Of a DNA stretch of 64,000 nucleotides, positions 57,576 to 64,000 are shown in pieces. Under the pieces are notes generated by a model, which did not search any database, was not told the origin of the DNA, and worked only from the letters and a program-made list of their open reading frames with translations. The position numbers and the translations under genes were made by a program. Within the stretch, counting starts at the first letter, position 1; every line of letters starts with the position of its first letter. The DNA comes from Thalassia testudinum (lineage: Eukaryota; Streptophyta; Magnoliopsida; Alismatales; Hydrocharitaceae). The DNA lies in the NCBI GenBank assembly GCA_037157565.1, contig JAZHRO010000013.1, positions 112,544,001 through 112,608,000 on the forward strand, written 5' to 3'.

Positions 57576-60174
57576 TGATGGAAACACCATCATGAGCAAT
57601 AACTAACTCAATTTGATCTGATTAAGTCATTAAATGCTCCAACATAACTGCCAGAGAGACAATTCATTGCAAATCCATTTTGAGGGAAATACAGTAAAAT
57701 AAGGGTAAAATTGTAGTTTTAACAGTATATCTCAATTGCAGTACAATCATGGCTTTTCTCAGGGGTTAATTGAAAGTCAAATGATCTTAAGAGTCTAATA
57801 AGTAGGTTAGAACAGACAAAAAAGGGTTTTCATGTGCCACAGGAATTAATGGACATCTGAAACCCTAAAAACTGACCAACTTAATCTACTGAGGTACTGG
57901 TTAGGATAAAATTCACATAAACCCTCTAAAAATCATAGCAAAATAATCTCCAGGATTTGGTACCCTCAATTTGACCATCAATACCCGTCTTGACCCAAAA
58001 TAGAGTCTCAAACAAACTTTTACACTAATTTAGATTTTTACATAAATTACCTAGTCAAACTAAGTCAAAATCAAAATCCAACTTTACCATTAGATTCCTT
58101 AGGTTCAAATTAGGTTTGTACCAAAATTTGGGCTCAATCTGAGATCATCTTGACTTAGTTTGCAATTTGGTCCTATTTGATTATTTTATCTCACACACAT
58201 GCCCCTAACTATTGAATTTCTTACACATAGCCCCCCAACTTTGTCGTCTTCTTCACAAAAAGGTTGCTACCACCCTAAAATCCTATTTCTACAACTCCGG
58301 TGACCTTTGATTGAAGAGAACTTCTCTGATCAATCATTCCCTTCCAAAATTGGAAAGGAGATTCCTTGAGGAGTCGTCTTTCTATTGCACCCGTCCATGA
58401 GCCCCAAAACCTTCCCAATCTCTCATGTGAATGCTTGAGAGATTCGGGTATCATAGAGTTTCCAACACAGATGAACTTTCCTAGCATGGGAATCTTGCTT
58501 CCCAAGCTCAAGTCAACCTCTAGAGCCCTATATAAGGATCCCCAGGGTTTAGTCGAACTTTTGAGCAAGTCTTGGAGAGTCAAAAGCCTTCCATTCCCCT
58601 TCCTCCAGCCTTCAAGACCACTACTATAGCGACCTTCTTTGATCCTACTCCTCCGACTATCCAATGACCAAATTGGTCTGCTCTCTTGACTCCTCTCTTC
58701 GTTGTGACCCTCCCTATCCAAAGGAGGGAGTACCTCTGCCTACTTCATCATCATCGTCTTGTCATCTTCTCCTCCTTCTCCGACGTCGGTCTACCACAAC
58801 CTGCTGTCTCCACCTCTCTACCTCATCTCTACCTATCTCAATCTCTTTCTCTATCTCTCTACATCCTTTTTCCACACTCACATCTCACATCCGACCACCG
58901 CACCACCCTCCCGCACCTTCACCTTCTTCTGCTCCGGCCACATCTCCAGCAAAGTGCCTCCACCTCTCCACAACTCCATCCGCTTCGCCACCAACTCCAA
59001 AAGATCTGCCACAACTCACCCTCCAAAATCCCTAAAGAAATTTAGGGTTTAACACTCTCTACCCCCTCATCGAACACACCCACCTTCCACCCTCATTCTC
59101 ATCACTGTCAGCCCTCCACACATGCGTACACACCAAACCACGGCCACCGTTTCATTCACCGTGCTGAGTGTGTTTGACATGGCTAAAAGGCCTTGTTCGT
59201 GTTTTTAGGTATCGCCTGTGCCACCTCCATTAACGAAGCACCATGCATGCCTTGACGAAGGTGTTCTTGCGTCAGACACCCTAGGCATCACCTCCAAGTG
59301 GTGCGAAACTATGTGCTCCAGACTCCCAAGTCCCTGATTAGAGACTCCAAGCTTAGCAATTGCTCTAATTTTGTGGGAGGTCCACTACCGGTTGCGCGAA
59401 GAACAGGGGGAAACTTAGTCCCACATCAGAAACGGATGAATCCCCTGTAGGATTTAAATTATTTTTGTGCTGGTGGCTTATCGCCTCAGCATGCACAGGG
59501 GGTGAGGTCCCCACATGCACACGCATACACACACCCTCGCCTACGCTCATGCCTCGTGGGTCTGGGCTTGGTCCGTTTACCCGGATACTCAGGTCTATTC
59601 TGGTTCGCCTGATTCTAAGATAAGAAGAAGAGAAAGAGAGAGGGGAGGGGGGGTTTTGCTCTACCGCTCTCCTCTCAACACTTAGTGATATTTGAAGGAG
59701 GCCTTTACCTTTGCTGGTGTTGCTGAGCCCTATGTTGTGCCTTCTCTGGAGCTTAAGGAGGCAGAAGAAGAGAGAAAGGGAAGGAAGAGGAAGTGTGCCC
59801 TCTTGGCACTTAGAGTTCCATCGGCTGATCTCTGAAGGGAGTGCACTGTGCACTTATCCTACATGGATTTAAATTGATTGATACTGTTGAGATATTTGAT
59901 ATTATTGTGAGGGGTAATTGGTAATTTAAATCACTATTTTCTAATATTCTTTTTGCACTATCTGACATTTGCTTTCATTTATATATCATTATTTGGAGTT
60001 CTATTATAAATTGCTTATATTGTGCTTGAATTGCAATCTTGAGAATTATTTTGCTAATTGCTCCCTGTGTTCAACCTCTGATTCCATTCGACTATAACTT
60101 CTATTTTTTTTTCTCGCTGATTCAATCTACACTACAATGCATCAATTTTAAAATCCGATTCAAAGCGACTAACA
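57576..60174 (+). repeat. E8 5' LTR (L3 family)
   Basis: 2599 bp, TGATGGAAACACC to GACTAACA; homologous to S3 and more distantly to the E5 LTR. TATATAAG at 58529-58536. Pro/Ser-rich ORFs (58664-59052) are not genes. Confidence 0.82.
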
Positions 60175-60865
60175 TTTTGCCGTCATTGTCGGGAGCAACG
60201 TGCAACTTTGATTTCTTGATTGCAATATCTGATTTGGTACTAACCTACTCTATCTCTTTTGACTATGTTCTATTTTAGGGATTCATCATTGGAAGATCAG
60301 CCGCACATCAGCCACTCCAGGGGAAGGTAAACCACAAGTTCAATCTCTCTTAAGCCCTTGAATCTGAAAAGCTAAAAGAAGAAATCAATTAGGTCCAACT
60401 TGCATTCTGTTTTTGGATTCAATCATAAACAAGTTGCCTGATTTGGTTGATTTCTAGAAAACATCCAAACCCTGATTTGTGCACCTACTTAGGGTTTTAA
60501 GGTGTCTAGAGCTATCACCTTCTTGCTTGAGGCCTATATACCACATTTGGACAAATTAAATTGGACCAATCAGAGCCAATTAGGGTTTCCAATTTAGGGT
60601 TCTAGAGACACACTTGCTTAATCAAGAATTAACCTTCCCAAACAATGTATGCCTAAGCCTTGGTTGAATTGATTATTTAAGTAAACCCTAAAATCAAGCT
60701 CTTAATCTCATTTGAACACTAAAAGAGGGACCTAAATTTCTCAAAAGACAAAACAGGTGAAGTTGACCCACCTTATTGGGTTAACCAATCTTCAAATTAG
60801 GCCACCTTGCACAAAAAACATCTTAAAAGTTCAAGTGAAATCATAAGTGAAAGAGCAATCTTCAT
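60175..60865 (+). other. E8 PBS and leader
   Basis: TTTTGCCGTCATTGTCGGGAG (from 60175) is a degenerate tRNA-Asp PBS with a small deletion. The rest aligns with the E5 leader (for example CAGCCACTCCAGGG then GGTAAAC near 60328). No coding sequence. Confidence 0.68.
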
Positions 60866-61602
60866 TTTCGATAAAAATTTTAATATAAAATAACATGTCG
60901 TTATAGCTCATTCCGTGGTAGAAAATCGCTTTTCAAAAAATATTTAATAATTCAAAACTAACCACAAAGAGTTAGGTCGTGTTCATAGGGAGGAATTAGC
61001 CTATTGGACTAGTGCATTGTGCTTCATTTATTCGGGAATCTCAAAGGGTGTGCACACTGGTTATTGCAATTCATTTTCAACATAAGTTTAGCATTTATGT
61101 AATTACTAATGAATATAGGGAGGTTACATGCAAAATCACCACTATGGTATACGTGAATCGTAATCTTAGTACTGACAAATATTGTCAATATAAATCAAAA
61201 CCAAACCCGTTCCCTATAACCAATATCCCATACGCTATCATTTATGTGATGAATGCAACTGTATGTAATTCAGATTAAAGAGAGGGATGTCCATGCAAAT
61301 TTACTACAATATATTAAATTAGAAAAATAAAAGAATAGTAAACTTCGCAATAGCATCATCCGTAATTTTTAATCGGAGAGGAAACAGGGGATTTCCCTTC
61401 TCTCTTGCTCATGCGCATGGAGAAGCGACCGTCGGCTGGCTGGAGTTCGGTGGAGGTGCGTCGGAGGCTGGGCATCGTAACGAAGGTGATGCGCCAGCGA
61501 GTGGTGGCCGGAGGTCTCGCCGGCGTCGAGGAAGGTCGGTGCGGTGGATGTGGCTCACCGGCGTAGAGGGCTGCCGTGGCCGGTTTCTGAGGGCGTGACT
61601 AC
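60866..61602. other. Unassigned segment, AT-rich then GC-rich
   Basis: Not homologous to any other part of the window that I can see. The first 530 bp are AT-rich with no strong coding signal. About 61395-61600 is GC-rich with CCGGCG and GGTGGCC motifs, resembling the edge of a plant gene or a captured fragment. I found no convincing terminal repeats. Confidence 0.4.
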
Positions 61603-62054
61603 TGATGTGCATACATCTGATTAACCTAAAATGTCTATTAATGCATTCTCTTAGTACCATATTAGCATCATGCGTTGTAAATATTGCACAATATGCATAA
61701 TCATGCATTTAGGTCAAGTTGTATAAATTGTATAGTAATTATCTCTTTTTATGGTCAGGGGCAGGGTGACTTTTTATCAGGGCCTCGGATCGAAGATCCA
61801 ACCGTACGGATCTGATCAGGGTGACTATTGGAGTTCAATGACTCCAAGATCACCCTGATCGGACATCCATAGCACTAGATAGAGACTAAGGAACCCTAAA
61901 GATCAAGGGCCAAGATGCTAACAATCCGCACTTCAGATGACAAATCCGACCACACGGATGGGTTCGAATCGATGATCGCAGCCTAACGACGTGAAAATCG
62001 GCTCAATCTAACATCCGTAGCACCATCTACAACATGCAGAAGATGGATGGCCAA

Positions 62055-62076
62055 GATGGTGCCACGTGGCACCATC
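62055..62076 (+). promoter_or_regulatory. G-box palindrome in E9 U3
   Basis: Perfect 22-bp palindrome with arms GATGGTGCCAC/GTGGCACCATC around CACGTG, the core bound by plant bZIP and bHLH factors. Near-palindromic versions occur in both E7 LTRs (about 8139-8160 and 42565-42587). Confidence 0.6.
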
Positions 62077-62204
62077 CCAGCTGCCCAATTGGCCCTCAAG
62101 ACTGCCGCTGCATCTCCAAAGGGCTACCAACGTGCAATCTGGGCCGTTGGATCTTGATCCAATGGTCGAAAGCATGCGTGCCAGAAATCATAATCGTGAC
62201 AAAG

Positions 62205-62275
62205 TCACCACCGTAGTGTAGCAGTTGAGCGTGTTGCGCAAGCGCGCAACGCGTGTTCGATTCCACATCTGTAGT
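62205..62275 (+). other. tRNA-like segment in E9 U3
   Basis: An A-box-like GTAGCAGTTGAGCG, a hairpin GTTGCGC-AAGC-GCGCAAC and a B-box-like GTTCGATTCC. It lies in the same U3 location as the SINE-head-like segments of the E7 LTRs. Confidence 0.35.
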
Positions 62276-62535
62276 GCGTGGGCGAATAATCGCAACCGTC
62301 GATCGATAGTGAGCGGCGGGGATCAGCCAATAGTGCCCACATGCAATCTGATGCATAGCACGCATGCCTGATTGCATGCGGGCGCACGGTGAAGGTGTGG
62401 ACAAAGGAGCTGGCAAGGAGCCTTTTAAGCCCTCTGATCTTGAGATCAGATGGCCAAACATGCGCGAACGTGGAAGGGTGTTAGGGTGCGGAAGAGGAGC
62501 GGGCACGCACAGTGCACGCACACGTCGCCCAAAAT

Positions 62536-62573
62536 GGACCTTTAGTGACGTTTAAGTCCGTCACTAAAGGTCC
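62536..62573 (+). other. U3 inverted repeat upstream of TATA
   Basis: GGACCTTTAGTGACG, 8-nt loop, CGTCACTAAAGGTCC: a perfect 15-bp stem about 55 bp upstream of the TATA box. Decayed counterparts are in E7 (43072-43108) and E4 (about 19235-19260). Confidence 0.65.
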
Positions 62574-62626
62574 CATATTAATGTTTTTGAAATTAAAATG
62601 TCGAAAATGCCCCCACTCCTTGCAAC

Positions 62627-62634
62627 TATAAAAG
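62627..62634 (+). promoter_or_regulatory. TATA box of E9 LTR
   Basis: TATAAAAG followed by GAGACCCC; likely element promoter. Confidence 0.65.
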
Positions 62635-63285
62635 GAGACCCCTACCCAACGAATTTCTCATCCCTTCCGTCTCCTCTCTCCCTCTCCAAAGCTTAAGACA
62701 AGCTTGTCCCACACCGGGGATGCTCCTCAAGAGCTAAATCCAAGTTTTTGCCCCTGTTCAGGAAGTGGATCTCGCGATGACGACGACGTGCTGCCTCCTT
62801 CCCATTCTTCTGACTTTGTCCTCCTTCTTCCCTCCTCGTCCTCCATCTTCCAAGCATCACCTCTATTTGGCTTGTCCTCCAAGCATTCGTCAAGGAGGAT
62901 AACTTCTCTCTCCCTTCTTTTACCGCTTTCTAGAGTAGAATTTTTCGCTTTCTAGTTGTAACAATTTCCTGCTTTCTAGTGTAATCATTTCCCTCTTTCT
63001 TAGTTGTAAAATATTATTCAAATACCAAGTGATTATTTTCTATCTCTCTCTCTCTCTTATTGTTTATAGTGATTCCATTGTGATTATTTTGCCTTTTAAA
63101 TAAAATATAAAAAAATATAATTGCGGATTTTGAGATCGACGTAGCCTCCCTATGTTCGACCTAAAATTTCTTTACAAATTTTCGGTATAAATTTTATGTA
63201 TTGAATAGATTTCTTCGTGACTCGAACTACAATGGCTGGTTTTCGAATCCAACTGCGAACGCGTAGTTTTCCGCCCTCAACATTT

Positions 63286-63360
63286 TGGTGCCATTGCTGG
63301 GGATCGAACCTGGGTCGCCCGCGTGACAGGTAGGAATACTTACCACTATACTATAATGAC
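63286..63360 (-). tRNA. tRNA-Asp(GTC) retrocopy including CCA, inside E9
   Basis: On the minus strand these 75 bases form a full tRNA-Asp: acceptor GTCATTA, D-arm TAGTGGTAAGTA, anticodon loop CTGTCAC with anticodon GTC, T-arm GGTTCGATCC and a 3' CCA. The CCA (63286-63288) is not encoded in plant nuclear tRNA genes, so it points to reverse transcription of a mature tRNA. Differences from the plant tRNA-Asp I recall are mostly transitions, including an A-C mismatch at the last acceptor pair (7-66) and a changed discriminator base. It sits exactly between the LTR end (plus TTT) and a second PBS. Probably not a functional tRNA gene, though gene finders may call it. Confidence 0.93.
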
Positions 63361-63364
63361 ATTT

Positions 63365-63381
63365 TGGCACCGTTGCTGAGG
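63365..63381 (+). other. E9 second primer-binding site
   Basis: TGGCACCGTTGCTGAGG, the regular PBS, preceded by CATTT just as the LTR end precedes the tRNA copy; CATTTTGG occurs at both 63281-63288 and 63360-63367. Confidence 0.85.
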
Positions 63382-64000
63382 AGGCAACGATTTTTCGATC
63401 TTCTTTTCGCATTTCGCGCACTTTACTATTTTCTAACTTGCTTTATCTCTTGTCTATTATTTTGTAGATACCTCGATCAGGGAATCGTCAAGTGGTAGAT
63501 CGGAGTAAAGTGCAGTTGAAGATGACTGTAAGTGCTCCCCATTCTTCCCCCTCCATAGATTCCATTTCACCACATTAATTCAAACTCCAATTAACCTAGG
63601 TGTTTTCATAAATCCTAAGATTAGTTTGGTTGCTTAGATTTTCACCCACATTCATTTCACCCTCGCATAAAAAAAAAACAACAAAAAGATACTTTTTGTG
63701 GGATAAATCAAGCATACACAAAACATACACCCACATTAAAGGCACATAACCTAATTGATTTTCTTCTACTCAACCGAATTTTGATCTGTGGAACCGATAC
63801 ACAAAAATCAACATATAAATGAGTAGAAATGAGTCTAGGTTAATCGCTTTGTGTGCCTAACTCAGTGGTGCAATTGTGGCCAATTGTTTTAGTTGTTTGG
63901 GCCACAACTCAACCTAAAATCAACTCACCAAGTAGCTTCCCTTAGGGTTTTCAATTTAGATCAATACTAGGCACTCCACTTTATTTTTTTTTTCAAAAGG
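63382..64000 (+). other. E9 leader
   Basis: Homologous to the E7 leader (about 9530-10160). Contains a donor-like GTAAGT at 63528, matching E7 (9675) and E4 (33883). No coding sequence. Confidence 0.7.

Larger units (their letters stand above)
57576..60865 (+). mobile_element. E8: L3-family LTR element, 5' part only
   Basis: A 5' LTR (57576-60174), a degenerate PBS and a leader homologous to that of E5. Homology ends near 60865, where unassigned sequence begins. Left flank GCATC (57571-57575). The other LTR is not in the window. Confidence 0.78.
61603..63282 (+). repeat. E9 5' LTR (L1 family)
   Basis: 1680 bp, TGATGTGCATAC to CTCAACA. It contains a perfect 22-bp palindrome centred on CACGTG (62055-62076), a tRNA-like stretch (62205-62275), an 8-bp-stem inverted repeat (62433-62450), a 15-bp inverted repeat with 8-nt loop (62536-62573) and a TATA box (62627-62634). 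Confidence 0.85.
61603..64000 (+). mobile_element. E9: Athila-type element with tRNA copy at its PBS, cut by right edge
   Basis: An L1-family 5' LTR (61603-63282) is followed by an antisense tRNA-Asp copy, a second PBS and a leader homologous to that of E7 (from about 63470). Left flank ACTAC (61598-61602). Gag and the rest lie beyond the window. Confidence 0.85.

Noticed and set aside
63286..63360. Functional nuclear tRNA-Asp gene
   Set aside because: Encoded CCA, exact position at the LTR/PBS boundary, mismatches in the acceptor stem and an altered discriminator base point to a retrocopy.
1..64000. CRISPR arrays, rRNA genes, bacterial-type operons
   Set aside because: No regularly spaced repeat array, no rRNA-like sequence, and all coding signals are plant retroelement proteins.

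Overview
This is plant nuclear DNA made almost entirely of nested LTR retrotransposons, with no host protein-coding gene I can support. Evidence for a plant: Athila-type Ty3/gypsy gag-pol motifs (TLRSGK in Gag, DLGAS protease, FMDDF reverse transcriptase, HHCC-DDE integrase), primer-binding sites (PBS) complementary to plant tRNA-Asp, and a Tourist-like MITE with a TAA target duplication. The density and depth of nesting suggest a pericentromeric or other heterochromatic block. The species cannot be named from the sequence.

Layout, using my own labels. E6 (minus strand, Athila-type, decayed) is the outer host element. Its pieces lie at 7132-7833, 43876-45555 and 55455-57575. Into E6 went E7 (plus, 7834-43875, in pol just before RT), E5 (plus, 45556-55454, in gag), a MITE (44161-44514, after protease), E8 (plus, from 57576, in the 5' leader), and on the left a minus-strand LTR (5792-7131, in RT) followed by E1 (minus, 1-5791). 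E7 is split in gag by a solo LTR (S3, 11068-12990 plus 35524-35560). S3 is split by E4 (12991-35523). E4 is split by E3 (13546-19020) and E2 (24616-33871). The nesting E6 > E7 > S3 > E4 > E2/E3 is five levels deep, and matching or near-matching 5-bp target duplications mark the internal joints. E9 begins at 61603 and runs off the right edge.

Relationship of the elements. E7 is the only element with recognisable protease, RT, RNase H and integrase together, all now broken by stops and frameshifts. E1 and E2 carry gag and protease followed by an acidic extension, with no RT or integrase. E4 and E5 carry one long acidic ORF of unknown function instead of gag-pol. E3 keeps only part of gag. Despite different LTRs, these elements share a tRNA-Asp PBS and, where visible, an almost identical sequence around the polypurine tract (PPT). 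E1, E2, E4, E5 and E7 also share a motif at the end of the last ORF. I infer that the coding-poor elements were moved in trans by E7-like relatives.

Most unusual points: (1) E9 carries a full-length antisense copy of its primer, tRNA-Asp including the CCA end, between its LTR and a second PBS. (2) E4 ends in an inverted LTR while still flanked by a 5-bp target duplication. (3) The acidic ORFs of E4 and E5 have no recognised family.
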